The translations under genes and the position numbers were made by a program. From contig NZ_JAALEG010000019.1 in assembly GCF_011058165.1 (NCBI RefSeq), positions 1-64,000 on the forward strand: a stretch of DNA of 64,000 nt, in the 5' to 3' direction. The notes beneath the pieces were generated by a model. It did no database searches and was not told where the DNA came from. It saw nothing but the letters and a program-made list of their open reading frames with translations. This DNA comes from Rhodococcus aetherivorans. GTDB lineage: Bacteria > Actinomycetota > Actinomycetes > Mycobacteriales > Mycobacteriaceae. Numbering within the stretch: the stretch's first letter is position 1; every line of letters begins with the position of its first letter. Positions 24,433 to 33,663 of this stretch are shown here, one piece after another.

Positions 24433-26103
24433 GTGAACGGCGGCGGAAGGACCGGCACACCGGGACCGGGCGTCGCCGGAGCCCTGTTCCTCCCCCTTGC
24501 GGTCCAGAACTTCCTGATGGTCTACAACTCGACCGCCATGAACGTGGCCATGTCGGCCATAGTCGCGGATCTGCAGACCACTCTGACCGCCGTACAGTCG
24601 GCGATCTCGCTGTACTCCCTCGTCATCGCCGCGTTCCTGATCACGAGCAGCAAGCTCGGAGGCCGCCTCGGCTACCGACGAACCTTCGTCCTGGGCGCGG
24701 AGATCTTCGGGCTCGGCACGCTCATCACTGCCGTCGGCCCGAGTATCGTCTTCATGTTGGTCGGCTGGTCCCTGCTCCAGGGGATCGGCGTGGCGCTCAT
24801 GATCCCGGCCATGCTTGCCCTGCTCACCGACGCCCTGACCGGCGCCACACGGACGAGGGCGTTGTCGACGATCGGGACGGTCGGCGGGGTCGCCGCGGCG
24901 GCAGGCCCCATCGTCGGTGGCGTGATCACCAGTTTCCTGAGCTGGCGGGTGTCGTTCCTCATGGGAACCGTGGTGACGGTTGTCGTGCTGCTCCTCATGC
25001 GCCGGGTCGCCGAACCGGGGCGACGCAGCGTTCCGGCGGAGGATCGCCGGTTCGACGTCCTGGGAGCGGTGCTGTCCGCGACCGGATTCGGGCTCCTCGT
25101 CGTCGGGACGCTGCTGGCCGGCAGGTACGGCCTGGTCCGGGCCCGGCAGGACTTCGAGGTGCTCGGGTACACGGTGCTCGAACGGGGCGGGGTGTCGCCC
25201 GTGCTCGTACTGGGCGGCGCCGGGCTGGTGGTCCTGGTCGCGTTCGCCGCGTGGGAGCGCCACCTCGTCACGAACGGTCGAGATCCGCTGGTGCGGATCG
25301 CGGTGCTGCGAAATCGGACGACGCGGGCCGGCTCGGAGACCCTGGCGATGCAGGCGCTGGTGACCGCGGGTGTCCTGTTCCTGGTGCCGGTCTTCCTGCA
25401 GACGACGCTGGGTTTCGACGCGCTGTGGAGCGGCCTTGCCATGCTGCCCGTGACGCTGGGGCTGATCGTCGCCGCCTCGGCGGCGGCCCGGCTCGTCGCC
25501 GGCCGCCGAATGACTCATCGGACCGCCCAGCTGTGGTCGTTCCTGTTCATGATCGCGGGCTGCGTCGCGGTCGCCGCCATGTTCGACCCGCGCGAGACGG
25601 GGCAGACCGCGACGGGCCTGGCGCTCGCGCCGGGGCTCTTCCTCCTCGGTGTCGGCCAGGGCATGACGATGACGCTGACCGACCTGATCCAGTCGACGCC
25701 GCCGGCGGAGGAGGTGAGCGACGTGACGGGCCTGTCGCGGAGCATCAACTACCTCGGGAGCTCACTCGGAGTGGCACTGGCCGGTGCGTTCCTGACGACG
25801 GCGCTGGTCTCCTCGTTCCAGTCGGGGGTGGACGACAGCGCCGTGCTGAACGCCGCGGAGAAGCAGCTCGTCCAGCAGACGGTAGACCAGCAGGTCCAGG
25901 TCACCGCGCTGAGCGACGACCAGGTCGGTGCCAACCTCGCGGCACGGGGCGTCGGGGGTCCCGCTGCCGACGAGCTCGTGCGGATCAACGCCGACGCCAG
26001 GAACCGGGCCCTGACCTTCGCCGTCGGCGCCATGGCGGTCATGTCGACCGTCGGCTACGTTGTCGCGCTACGACTCCCGCGGGTACCTGCCCGGCGTCGG
26101 TGA
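24433..26103 (+). CDS. MFS drug exporter, DHA2 (14-TM) type
   Basis: The 556-aa product from GTG 24433 begins at the first membrane segment region (PLAVQNFLMVYNSTAMNVAMSAI). It shows the DHA2 signs: the LGGRLGYRRTFVLG loop 2-3 motif, GVALMIPAMLALL, and VGGVAAAAGPIVGGVITSFLSWRVSFL (the antiporter motif C region), with 14 predicted helices. A periplasmic loop of about 70 residues separates the last two helices (DDSAVLNAAEKQLVQQTVDQQVQV). It probably exports drugs or lipophilic compounds in exchange for protons. It stands alone, with no regulator beside it, and is separated from fadD by 64 bp. The frame is open upstream, but no better start is visible. Confidence 0.88.
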   Translation: MNGGGRTGTPGPGVAGALFLPLAVQNFLMVYNSTAMNVAMSAIVADLQTTLTAVQSAISLYSLVIAAFLITSSKLGGRLGYRRTFVLGAEIFGLGTLITAVGPSIVFMLVGWSLLQGIGVALMIPAMLALLTDALTGATRTRALSTIGTVGGVAAAAGPIVGGVITSFLSWRVSFLMGTVVTVVVLLLMRRVAEPGRRSVPAEDRRFDVLGAVLSATGFGLLVVGTLLAGRYGLVRARQDFEVLGYTVLERGGVSPVLVLGGAGLVVLVAFAAWERHLVTNGRDPLVRIAVLRNRTTRAGSETLAMQALVTAGVLFLVPVFLQTTLGFDALWSGLAMLPVTLGLIVAASAAARLVAGRRMTHRTAQLWSFLFMIAGCVAVAAMFDPRETGQTATGLALAPGLFLLGVGQGMTMTLTDLIQSTPPAEEVSDVTGLSRSINYLGSSLGVALAGAFLTTALVSSFQSGVDDSAVLNAAEKQLVQQTVDQQVQVTALSDDQVGANLAARGVGGPAADELVRINADARNRALTFAVGAMAVMSTVGYVVALRLPRVPARRR

Positions 26104-26167
26104 CCGGGGGTGCCCTCGTTTGCGCAACCGCCCACGTCGGAGACCGGGACAGTCCTACACTCGGCGC

Positions 26168-28006
26168 ATGGCTGCGCTGCGGGTGGCGGACGAACCGGTG
26201 GACTCTTCGAAGCTCGACAACCGGGCGCCGTCGGTGGCCCGGCTGTTCGTCGACCGGGTTGCGGCGACTCCCGAGGCCGAGGCCTTCCGGTATCCGAAGG
26301 GTGACGGCTGGGAGAGCGTGACCTGGAGGCAGGTGGGCGAGCGGGTCGACACGCTCGCCGCGGGCCTGATCGCCCTGGGGGTCCAGCCTCAGGATCCGGT
26401 CGCGGTCGCGTCGTCGACCCGGTACGAATGGGTGCTCGCCGACTTCGCGGTGATGTGCGCCGGTGCCGCGACCACCACGATCTACCCCACGACCAACGCC
26501 CCCGACGTCGCCTTCATCGTCGCCAATTCGGGCAGCGGCGTCGTGATCGCGGAGGACCGGACCCAGGTCGACAAGCTCGTCGCCCACCGCGCCGACCTGC
26601 CGAAGGTGCGGACCGTGGTGGTCATCGACGGCGAGGGCGACGGGGACTGGGTCATCAGCCTCGCCGACCTGGAGGACAGGGGCCGGAAACTGCTTGCCGA
26701 GTCGCCCCGCGTCGTCGCCGACCGGGTCGACGCGATCCGGCCCGAACAGTTGGCCAGCATCATGTACACCTCCGGCACCACCGGGAAGCCGAAGGGCGTG
26801 CTGCTGCCGCACTCGGGGTGGACGTACACGGCTGCGGCCGTCGACGCGGTGAACATCCTGGGACCCGACGATCTGAACTTCCTCTGGCTGCCGCTGTCGC
26901 ACGCCTTCGGCAAGGTCATGCTGGCGCTGCCCCTGCAGATCGGTTTCACCACCGTGATCGACGGCCGCGTCGAGAAGATCGTCGAGAACCTCGCCGTCGT
27001 GCATCCCACCTTCATGGGCGCGGCGCCGCGCATCTTCGAGAAGGCACACGCCCGCATCGAGGCGATGATCGCCGAGGAGGGCGGGGCGAAGAAGAAGATC
27101 TTCGACTGGGCCCTCGGCGTCGGACTGCGTGTCTCGCAGGCCCGGCAGGAGGACCGCGCACCCTCTCGCCTCGACCGGCTCCGGTATCGGCTCGCCGACC
27201 GTCTCGTGTTCTCCACCATCAAGGAGCGTTTCGGCGGTCGCCTGCGGTTCTTCGTCTCGGCGGCGGCCCCGCTCGACCGTGCCGTGGCGCAGTGGTTCGA
27301 CGCGGCCGGCATCATCATCCTCGAGGGGTACGGCCTGACCGAGACGTCCGCCGCGTCGTTCATCAACCGCCCGTACGCGTACCGGCTCGGCACCGTCGGC
27401 TGGCCCTTCCCGGGCACGGAGGTGCGGATCGCCGGCGACGGGGAGGTACTGCTGCGCGGGCCGGGCGTCATGGACGGCTATCACGAGCGGCCCGATGCCA
27501 CCGCAGAGGCCCTCGAACCCGACGGCTGGTTCCACACCGGCGACATCGGGGAACTCGACGCCGACGGGTTCCTGCGGATCACGGACCGCAAGAAGGATCT
27601 GTTCAAGACCAGCCAGGGCAAGTACGTCGCGCCGTCCGCGATCTCCGCCACCTTCAAGGGCATCTGCCCCTATGCCAGCGAGATCGTCGTGTACGGCGAG
27701 AGCCGGCCCTACTGCGTCGCCCTCGTCGGTCTCGATGCCGAGGCGATCACGGAGTGGGCGGACAAGAACGGCATGGCCGGCAGGGAGTTCGGTGAGATCG
27801 CCCGGGACGAGCGGACCCGCGAGCTGATCGCCGGCTGCATCGACCGGCTCAACGACCGGCTCAACCGCTGGGAGCAGATCAAGAAGTTCACGGTCCTCGA
27901 CCGGGAGCTGTCCATCGAGGCGGGGGATCTGACGCCCAGCATGAAGCTGCGCCGCAAGCTGGTGGTCGACAATTTCGCCGACCGGATCGAGCAGCTCTAC
28001 GTCTGA
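26168..28006 (+). CDS. Long-chain fatty-acid-CoA ligase (FadD15-like)
   Basis: The 612-aa product has the adenylate-forming fold: the P-loop YTSGTTGKPKGV (about 199-210), the WLPLSHAFGK motif, EGYGLTETSA (A5), WFHTGDIGELDADGFLRITDRKKD (A7/A8) and the C-terminal lysine region SMKLRRKL. It activates long-chain fatty acids to acyl-CoA via acyl-AMP. The residues KYVAPSAI replace the usual KGEYIAP/VAPEKIE, as in the mycobacterial FadD15 group. It starts at ATG 26168 with little ribosome-site support. It may be co-transcribed with the MFS gene (64-bp gap), but no functional link is known. Chain-length specificity cannot be read from the sequence. Confidence 0.93.
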   Translation: MAALRVADEPVDSSKLDNRAPSVARLFVDRVAATPEAEAFRYPKGDGWESVTWRQVGERVDTLAAGLIALGVQPQDPVAVASSTRYEWVLADFAVMCAGAATTTIYPTTNAPDVAFIVANSGSGVVIAEDRTQVDKLVAHRADLPKVRTVVVIDGEGDGDWVISLADLEDRGRKLLAESPRVVADRVDAIRPEQLASIMYTSGTTGKPKGVLLPHSGWTYTAAAVDAVNILGPDDLNFLWLPLSHAFGKVMLALPLQIGFTTVIDGRVEKIVENLAVVHPTFMGAAPRIFEKAHARIEAMIAEEGGAKKKIFDWALGVGLRVSQARQEDRAPSRLDRLRYRLADRLVFSTIKERFGGRLRFFVSAAAPLDRAVAQWFDAAGIIILEGYGLTETSAASFINRPYAYRLGTVGWPFPGTEVRIAGDGEVLLRGPGVMDGYHERPDATAEALEPDGWFHTGDIGELDADGFLRITDRKKDLFKTSQGKYVAPSAISATFKGICPYASEIVVYGESRPYCVALVGLDAEAITEWADKNGMAGREFGEIARDERTRELIAGCIDRLNDRLNRWEQIKKFTVLDRELSIEAGDLTPSMKLRRKLVVDNFADRIEQLYV

Positions 28007-28039
28007 CGCCCGTCGCGGCTCACCGCCCTGCGGAACCTG

Positions 28040-28399
28040 CTATCGGGTGCTTGCGCCGACCGTGGCGTACGCCTCCGCCAGCAACGCGACGACGCCGTCG
28101 TCGAGCTGATCCGGGGTGGCGATGCTCAACCGGTGGGTCGTCACCTTTCCGGTGGTCGGGAAGGCCTCCCGCAGCTGCGGGTGATGGACCCGCCGCGGCA
28201 GGTCGATCGCGATCTCGAGCCGCGACGAATAGACGAATGCCGCCGCGAACACGCGACCGCGCCCCCACCGCACCTCGGCGGTGCGGACCTGCTCCTCGAC
28301 GTCGTCGCCGAGGCCCAGCACGAGCGTGCGGAGCCGGCAGAACATGTCGACGGCGGCGGCATCCTTGTCGGCCAGGTAGTCGTCGATCGTCGCGTGCAT
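28040..28399 (-). CDS. DUF5655 domain protein
   Basis: The 119-aa product starts at ATG 28399 with GAGGAG six bases upstream. It contains FCRLRTLVLGLGDDVEEQVRTAEVRW, a strand pair around FAAAFVYSSRLEIAIDLP and HRLSIATPDQLDDGVVALLAEAY. This pattern is that of the DUF5655 family, which is related to DUF1801-type small proteins sometimes annotated as involved in transport or phosphate-sensing, without proof. It lies 23 bp after the SURF1 stop on the same strand and may be in that operon. The function is unknown. Confidence 0.7.
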   Translation of the reverse strand: MHATIDDYLADKDAAAVDMFCRLRTLVLGLGDDVEEQVRTAEVRWGRGRVFAAAFVYSSRLEIAIDLPRRVHHPQLREAFPTTGKVTTHRLSIATPDQLDDGVVALLAEAYATVGASTR

Positions 28400-28422
28400 C
28401 GCGGGCTCCTCGCCTGGGTGGC

Positions 28423-29262
28423 TCAACGGGACCGGCCGTAACGGTCGGCGAGCTTGTCTTCGGTGCTGCGCTCCACCGGAGCGGGCACCGGTTCGGCCTC
28501 GGGGGCGGCGGCCGGCGCCGGGTCCTTCCGCTTGCGGCGCTCGCGCAGCTCCGCCCATACGAAGTACCCCAGGCCCAGCGGCGCCATGATCCCGAACGCC
28601 ACCCACTGCAGCCCGTACGACAGGTAGGGGCCGGCGTCGAGCTGCGGCAACGGGATCGTGCCCAGCCCCCCGGCCTGGTTCTCGGACAGCTGCAGGTATC
28701 CGCCCGTCAGCTCCAGGCCGGTGAACGCCGCGATCTGCGCAGGGTCGATCGAGTAGACCTGGGTGTGGCCGGCGTCGCGGAACGGGGTCTTGCCCTCGGC
28801 GGTCCCCTCGGACATCCGCAGGCGGGCGTCGACGGTCACCGGACCGGCCGGTGCCGGGGCGAACCCGGGGATCTCGGTGCCCCGCTCCGGGCGCACGTAT
28901 CCACGGTTCACCAGGACGGTGCGGCCGTCGGCGAGCCGGAACGGCGTGAGCACCTCGTAGGCGGGGGAGGACTCGACGCTGCGCAACCGCACCAGCAGGT
29001 CCGAATCCGGGAGGTAGGACCCGGTCGCGACGACGCGCCGCCACTCGTCCTCCGGTGCCGGCGCGGCACCGGTCAGCAGCTCCTCCACCGGCACGGGGTC
29101 CGTGGCCAGCGAGGCGGTGATCCGGTCGTTGCGCTCCTCGGTGGTGGTGTTCTTGCCGAGCTGCCACGGCGCGAGCACTGTGAAGCACGCGTAGGCGAAG
29201 CCGCCCACCACCAGGGCCAGCACCAGCCAGCTCGGGCGGAGCAGGAACGTCAGTCGTCGCAC
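28423..29262 (-). CDS. SURF1 family cytochrome oxidase biogenesis protein
   Basis: The 279-aa product has an N-terminal membrane helix (SWLVLALVVGGFAYACFTVLAPWQLG) with the family GxWQxxR-like turn, a periplasmic beta domain (RRVVATGSYLPDSDLLVRLR, VLTPFRLADGRTVLVNRGYV) and a second helix (LSYGLQWVAFGIMAPLGLGYFVWAELRERRK). SURF1 proteins help insert haem a into cytochrome c oxidase subunit I. The C-terminal tail is Ala/Pro/Glu-rich. The same gene stands next to ptpA in M. tuberculosis (Rv2235). No cytochrome oxidase gene is in the window. Confidence 0.93.
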   Translation of the reverse strand: MRRLTFLLRPSWLVLALVVGGFAYACFTVLAPWQLGKNTTTEERNDRITASLATDPVPVEELLTGAAPAPEDEWRRVVATGSYLPDSDLLVRLRSVESSPAYEVLTPFRLADGRTVLVNRGYVRPERGTEIPGFAPAPAGPVTVDARLRMSEGTAEGKTPFRDAGHTQVYSIDPAQIAAFTGLELTGGYLQLSENQAGGLGTIPLPQLDAGPYLSYGLQWVAFGIMAPLGLGYFVWAELRERRKRKDPAPAAAPEAEPVPAPVERSTEDKLADRYGRSR

Positions 29263-29290
29263 GTAACCACGGTAACCGGTGACGCGGGCC

Positions 29291-29758
29291 TCATTGCCGT
29301 CGCACCCAGTCGAGCAGGCCCGGGATCGCCGCCTCGATCTGCCGCCGGACCAGTTCGAACTCGTGCCGGTCGCCGTAGTACGGATCCGGTACCGACTCGC
29401 CCTCGGCGTCCGGGTCGAAGCTGCGCAGCAGCACCCGGCGCTCGGCGGGCACCCCGAGCTGCGCGAGCACCCGGTCGTGGCCGGTGTCCAGTGCGACCAC
29501 CAGATCGGCGGCGAGCTGCTCGTCGGTCACGCGCCGGGCGCAGTGCCCGGTCGGGTAGCCGTGCCGCCGCAACAGGTCCGTGGTGCGTGGATCCGCGTCC
29601 TCGCCGGCGTGCCAGTCGCCGGTGCCGGCGCTGGTGACCCGCACGCGCTCGGCGAGACCGGCCCGGCGGAGGTGCTCGGCGAAGATCTTCTCGGCCATCG
29701 GCGACCGGCAGATGTTGCCGGTGCACACGAACGTCACGTGCAGGCGCTCAGCGGTCAC
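29291..29758 (-). CDS. ptpA: Low-molecular-weight protein-tyrosine phosphatase (PtpA-like)
   Basis: The 155-aa product has the C-x5-R-S phosphate loop as VCTGNICRSPMAE (Cys12, Arg18) and the DPYYGD acid loop near residue 130, which together form the complete catalytic set. Enzymes of this class dephosphorylate phosphotyrosine; mycobacterial PtpA is also secreted into macrophages, which cannot be assumed here. The start overlaps the HAD gene end by 11 bp on the same strand. In M. tuberculosis ptpA has the same neighbour, the HAD-fold tyrosine kinase PtkA, and SURF1. The length is normal for the family. Confidence 0.92.
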   Translation of the reverse strand: MTAERLHVTFVCTGNICRSPMAEKIFAEHLRRAGLAERVRVTSAGTGDWHAGEDADPRTTDLLRRHGYPTGHCARRVTDEQLAADLVVALDTGHDRVLAQLGVPAERRVLLRSFDPDAEGESVPDPYYGDRHEFELVRRQIEAAIPGLLDWVRRQ

Positions 29759-30449
29759 CGGTCAGCACCCTCGTCAGTTCGTCGACGCTCGCCGTGGACC
29801 GGTGGGCGACGGCCGCCTCGTCGTCGGCGCCGTACCCCCACTCGACGAACACCGTCGGAATACCCCACCGCGCCGCGCCCGTCACGTCGTGCTCGCGGTC
29901 GCCGACCATGACCACGCCCGCGGTGCCGCCGTCCTCCGCGGCGACCGGGTCCACCCCGAGCGAGGCCAGACTGTGCGCGATCACGTCCGACTTCGCCCGC
30001 CGGCTCCCGTCGTCGCTCGCGCCGCCGATGAACTCGAAGTGGGCGGCCAGCCCGAAGTGCTCGAGGATGCGGACGGCGAAGCCCTGGTTCTTCGACGTCG
30101 CGACGGCGAGCCGGCTCCCGGCGTCGCGCACCCGCTCGAGCATCGCCGCCACCCCGTCGAACACGGAGTTCTCCGCCCAGCCGCGCGCGTCGTAGCGCTC
30201 GACGTACGCGGTCAGCGCCCGATCCACCTGCTGTTCGTCGAGACCGAGCCCGCGCAGTGTGTCGATCATCGGCGGACCGAGGACCCGCTGTGGCTCGTCG
30301 TGCGCCGGTTCCGGAACGCCCACCGTGGCGAGCGCATGCCGGAACCCGTCGAGCACGCCCGCCGCCGAGTCCGTGAGGGTGCCGTCGAGGTCGAACAGCA
30401 CGACGGGCGCGGGCAGCAGCAGTGGATGCAGGTCGGCGAGAGTCGTCAC
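29748..30449 (-). CDS. HAD-superfamily hydrolase (PtkA/phosphoglycolate phosphatase-like)
   Basis: The 233-aa product has HAD motif I DLDGTLTDS (nucleophile Asp20 and Asp22), a helical cap, motif II in AVATSKNQ, a motif III lysine region (SRRAKSDVI) and motif IV GDREHD. It resembles Gph/PpaX-type phosphatases. In M. tuberculosis the gene in this position, ptkA, encodes a HAD-fold protein tyrosine kinase that phosphorylates PtpA. The product here lacks the long disordered N-terminus of PtkA, so a simple phosphatase is as likely. Translation is coupled to ptpA by the 11-bp overlap. It is divergent from the Nif3 gene. Confidence 0.87.
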   Translation of the reverse strand: MTTLADLHPLLLPAPVVLFDLDGTLTDSAAGVLDGFRHALATVGVPEPAHDEPQRVLGPPMIDTLRGLGLDEQQVDRALTAYVERYDARGWAENSVFDGVAAMLERVRDAGSRLAVATSKNQGFAVRILEHFGLAAHFEFIGGASDDGSRRAKSDVIAHSLASLGVDPVAAEDGGTAGVVMVGDREHDVTGAARWGIPTVFVEWGYGADDEAAVAHRSTASVDELTRVLTGDR

Positions 30450-30528
30450 GTCCCCATTGTCCCGGCTCCCGGCGAAGCCCGCCGCGTAGGGTCTCGGGCA
30501 GCACCCGGGAGACGACGAAGGAGGAGCG

Positions 30529-31662
30529 GTGACGGCGGTGGCGCTGCGCGAGGTGATCGACGTGCTCGAGACGGCCTATCCGCCGTCGCTGGCCGAGTCG
30601 TGGGACTCCGTCGGGCTGGTCGCCGGTGATCCCTCCGAGCCCGTGAGCAGGGTCCTGCTCGCGGTCGACGCGACCGCCGCCGTCGTCGACGAAGCCCTGG
30701 CCTGGGGTGCGCAGTTGCTCCTCGTGCACCACCCGCTGCTGCTGCGCGGCGTCGACACCGTCGGCGCGCACACCCCGAAGGGCGCCCTGATCCACCGGCT
30801 CATCCGAGGCGGCTGCGCGCTGTTCACCGCCCACACCAACGCCGACCGTGCCGACCCGGGCGTGTCCGATGCGCTGGCACAGGCGCTCGGCCTGACCGGC
30901 CTGCGGCCGATCGAACCCAAGCCCGAACCGGCGGTCGACAAGTGGGTGGTCCTCGTGCCCGCCGACTCGGCCGAGACGGTGCGCGCCGCCCTGTTCGACG
31001 CCGGTGCGGGCCGGCTCGGGAACTACCGCGAGTGCTCCTGGACCACCTCCGGGACCGGACAGTTCCGTCCCGAGGCCGGGGCGGATCCGGCGGTCGGCAC
31101 CGTCGGCGAACTCGAACGCCTGGCCGAGGACCGCATCGAGGTCGTGGCCCCGCGATCGGTGCGCGGCCCGGTGCTTGCTGCCCTGCGCGCGGCGCACCCG
31201 TACGAGGAACCCGCGTTCGACGTGCTCGAACTCGCCGCTCTGCCCGGCTCCCGAGGTCTCGGCCGGGTCGGAGAACTCCCGGCGCCGCAGACGCTGCGCG
31301 AGTTCACCGAGCGGGTCGCGGCCGCACTGCCGGCCACCGAGTGGGGGGTGCGCGGTGCCGGCGACCCCGACCGGATGATCCGCACCGTTGCGGTGTGCGG
31401 CGGCTCCGGCGACTCCTTCCTCGGCACCGTCGGCCGGCTCGGCGTCGATGCCTACGTCACCGCGGACCTGCGGCACCATCCCGCCGACGAGCACCTGCGC
31501 GCCGGCGGCCCCGCGCTTGTCGACGTCGCGCACTGGGCCAGCGAGTACCCGTGGTGCGCCCAGGCGAAGGGTGTGCTCGACGACGTGTTCGCCGACCGCG
31601 ACGGCTGGTCGACCCGCGTCAGCGCGCTGCGCACCGATCCCTGGACCACCGCAGCCCGGTAG
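30529..31662 (+). CDS. Nif3-like dinuclear metal-centre protein
   Basis: The 377-aa product from GTG 30529 (GGAGGAG upstream) has the NIF3 fold: [12 protein letters not shown] (metal-binding His pair), [13 protein letters not shown], and at the C-terminus [10 protein letters not shown] and [13 protein letters not shown]. The central segment (about 135-240) is the YqfO-type insertion, including [13 protein letters not shown]. Family members form toroidal hexamers with a di-metal site, and the reaction is not established; a GTP cyclohydrolase I type 2 name seen in databases is doubtful. The gene is followed by the zinc-ribbon protein and RNase HI/CobC in the order conserved in mycobacteria (Rv2230c-Rv2228c). 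Confidence 0.93.
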   Translation: MTAVALREVIDVLETAYPPSLAESWDSVGLVAGDPSEPVSRVLLAVDATAAVVDEALAWGAQLLLVHHPLLLRGVDTVGAHTPKGALIHRLIRGGCALFTAHTNADRADPGVSDALAQALGLTGLRPIEPKPEPAVDKWVVLVPADSAETVRAALFDAGAGRLGNYRECSWTTSGTGQFRPEAGADPAVGTVGELERLAEDRIEVVAPRSVRGPVLAALRAAHPYEEPAFDVLELAALPGSRGLGRVGELPAPQTLREFTERVAAALPATEWGVRGAGDPDRMIRTVAVCGGSGDSFLGTVGRLGVDAYVTADLRHHPADEHLRAGGPALVDVAHWASEYPWCAQAKGVLDDVFADRDGWSTRVSALRTDPWTTAAR

Positions 31663-31749
31663 GTCCGGGTTCCCCGTGACCGGCCGCGCGGTACGGTAGG
31701 CAGCTACCACCCCCCCTTGATCTCGTCGCCGAAAGCAGGAACCCGCCGA

Positions 31750-32487
31750 GTGAACGTCGAACCCGCCGTGCAGTCCAAGCTCCTGGCCCTCGCCGCTGTG
31801 GACACCGAGGTGACCCGCCTGGCGCACCGGCGCCGCACCCTGCCCGAACAGCAGGAGGTCGAGCGGCTCGAGGCGGAACGCACCGCGCGCCGGGACGCCG
31901 CCGTCGCTGTCGAGATCATCCTCGACGACCTCGACCGCGACATTCGCAAGCTCGAGGGGGAGGTCGAGGCGGTCCGCCAGCGGGAGGATCGCGACCGCAA
32001 GCTCCTCGCCGCCGGCGGAGTGGGCGCCAAGCAGCTGTCCGAACTCCAGCACGAGCTGACCAGCCTCGAACGCCGGCAGGCCCTGCTCGAGGACGAGCTG
32101 CTCGAGGTCATGGAACGCCGGGAGGCATCCAAGGCCGATCACGACCACGCCGGCGCGCGGTTGTCGAGCGTCGACGAGGAACTCGCCGACGCGGTCCGCC
32201 TGCGCGACGAGGCGCTCGCCGACATCGAGGTCGCCGAGCAGCGGTGCCTGAGCGACCGCGCGGCACTCGTGGAGGCCTTCCCGGCCGAGCTGGTCGACCA
32301 GTACGAGGCGCAGCGGACGAAGACGGGCATCGGCGCGGCCCTGCTGCAGGCGCGCCGGTGCGGCGCATGCCGCCTCGAGCTCGACCGCGGCGAGATCGCT
32401 CGCATCGCCGCCGCCGCCCCCGAGGTCCTCGTACGTTGCCCCGAGTGCAACGCGATCCTGGTGCGTACCAAGGAATCCGGGATTTGA
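31750..32487 (+). CDS. Coiled-coil C4 zinc-ribbon protein (Rv2229c-like)
   Basis: The 245-aa product starts at GTG 31750. Residues 10-170 are a long antiparallel coiled coil (EQQEVERLEAERTARRDAAVAVEIILDDLDRDIRKLEGEVEAV), and the C-terminus has CGACRLELDRGE...CPECNAIL, a four-Cys zinc ribbon of the DUF164 type. Such proteins have been proposed to be nucleic-acid-binding or CdsZ-like, and their cellular role in actinobacteria is unresolved. The stop overlaps the TTG start of the RNase HI/CobC gene in TTGA, so translation is coupled. The ORF extends upstream by 11 codons without a better start. Confidence 0.9.
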   Translation: MNVEPAVQSKLLALAAVDTEVTRLAHRRRTLPEQQEVERLEAERTARRDAAVAVEIILDDLDRDIRKLEGEVEAVRQREDRDRKLLAAGGVGAKQLSELQHELTSLERRQALLEDELLEVMERREASKADHDHAGARLSSVDEELADAVRLRDEALADIEVAEQRCLSDRAALVEAFPAELVDQYEAQRTKTGIGAALLQARRCGACRLELDRGEIARIAAAAPEVLVRCPECNAILVRTKESGI

Positions 32488-33587
32488 GCCGGGTAGTTGT
32501 CGAGGCCGACGGCGGCTCGCGCGGCAACCCGGGCCCCGCCGGCTACGGTGCGGTGGTCTTCGGCGCCGACCATGAGGCGGTGCTGGCCGAGCGCAGCGCG
32601 AGCATCGGCCGCGCCACCAACAACGTGGCCGAATACCAGGGCCTGATCGCCGGATTGACCGCCGCCGCCGAACTCGGGGCCGACGAGGTCGACGTCCGGA
32701 TGGATTCCAAGCTCGTCGTCGAGCAGATGTCGGGCCGATGGAAGATCAAGCACCCGGACATGATTCCGCTCGCCGCCCGCGCCCGCGAGCTGGCCCGGGG
32801 ATTCTCGCGGGTCGAGTTCACCTGGGTGCCACGCGCGGAGAACGCCTACGCCGACCGGCTCGCCAACGAGGCGATGGACGCCGCCGCGTCGGTTGCTTCG
32901 GGTTCCGAATCCGCTTCTCCCACACCGGAATCGGCGGCCCCACCGGTGAAGTCGCCCGGCTGGACCGGCGCTGTCGGCACGCCCACCCGGATGCTGCTGC
33001 TGCGGCACGGGCAGACCCCGCTGTCGGTGGAGCGCCGCTACTCCGGCCGCGGCAACCCGCCGCTGACGGAACTGGGCCGTGCGCAGGCCCGCGCGGCCGC
33101 GCGTCGCATCGGCGAGCGCGGCAACGTCGCCGCGGTGGTGTCGTCGCCGCTCGGGCGGGCCCGGGAGACCGCCGATGCCGCGGCGTCGGCGCTCGGTCTG
33201 CCCGTGACGGTGCACGAGGGCCTCATCGAGACCGACTTCGGCAAGTGGGAGGGGCTGACCTTCCTCGAGGCGGCGCAGCGCGATCCCGATCTGCACCGGC
33301 GCTGGCTGGGGGACACGTCGGTGCGCCCGCCGGGTGGGGAGAGCTTCGACGAGGTCCGCGGCCGTCTCGCCACCGTCCGCGACGATCTGGTCGCGGAGTA
33401 CGGCGGGGCGAACGTGCTCGTCGTCTCCCACGTCACGCCGATCAAGACACTGCTGCAGATGGCGCTCGACGCGGGGCCGTCGCTGCTGTACCGCCTGCAC
33501 CTGGACCTCGCGTCGCTGAGCATCGCCGAGTTCTATCCCGACGGCGGCGCGGCCGTGCGGCTGGTCAACGACACGTCGCACCTGTAG
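32484..33587 (+). CDS. Bifunctional RNase HI / alpha-ribazole phosphatase-like protein
   Basis: The 367-aa product starts at TTG 32484, the only start codon near the RNase H fold, and overlaps the preceding stop. Residues 1-135 form RNase HI: VVEADGGSRGNPGPAGYGAV (catalytic Asp), NVAEYQGLIAGL (Glu), DVRMDSKLVVEQM (Asp). After an Ala/Pro-rich linker, residues 165-367 form a histidine phosphatase: LLLRHGQTPLSVERRYSG, GLIETDFGKWEGLTF and VSHVTPIK. M. tuberculosis Rv2228c has the same fusion, with RNase H activity and CobC-like phosphatase activity. The fusion joins RNA-DNA hybrid removal and cobalamin (alpha-ribazole-P) chemistry for no known reason. Confidence 0.93.
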   Translation: MSRVVVEADGGSRGNPGPAGYGAVVFGADHEAVLAERSASIGRATNNVAEYQGLIAGLTAAAELGADEVDVRMDSKLVVEQMSGRWKIKHPDMIPLAARARELARGFSRVEFTWVPRAENAYADRLANEAMDAAASVASGSESASPTPESAAPPVKSPGWTGAVGTPTRMLLLRHGQTPLSVERRYSGRGNPPLTELGRAQARAAARRIGERGNVAAVVSSPLGRARETADAAASALGLPVTVHEGLIETDFGKWEGLTFLEAAQRDPDLHRRWLGDTSVRPPGGESFDEVRGRLATVRDDLVAEYGGANVLVVSHVTPIKTLLQMALDAGPSLLYRLHLDLASLSIAEFYPDGGAAVRLVNDTSHL

Positions 33588-33600
33588 GCGCCGTCGGCGC

Positions 33601-33644
33601 CGGTGTGTCTTTCGGGCTGCGCCCACCGCCCGAAGGACACACCG
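33601..33644. terminator. Bidirectional terminator hairpin
   Basis: A 16-bp stem (CGGTGTGTCTTTCGGG / CCCGAAGGACACACCG, with one G-T pair) and a 12-base loop lie between the convergent RNase HI/CobC and DUF1697 genes. Confidence 0.75.
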
Positions 33645-33663
33645 CCGGCAGCGTCCCGGCCGC

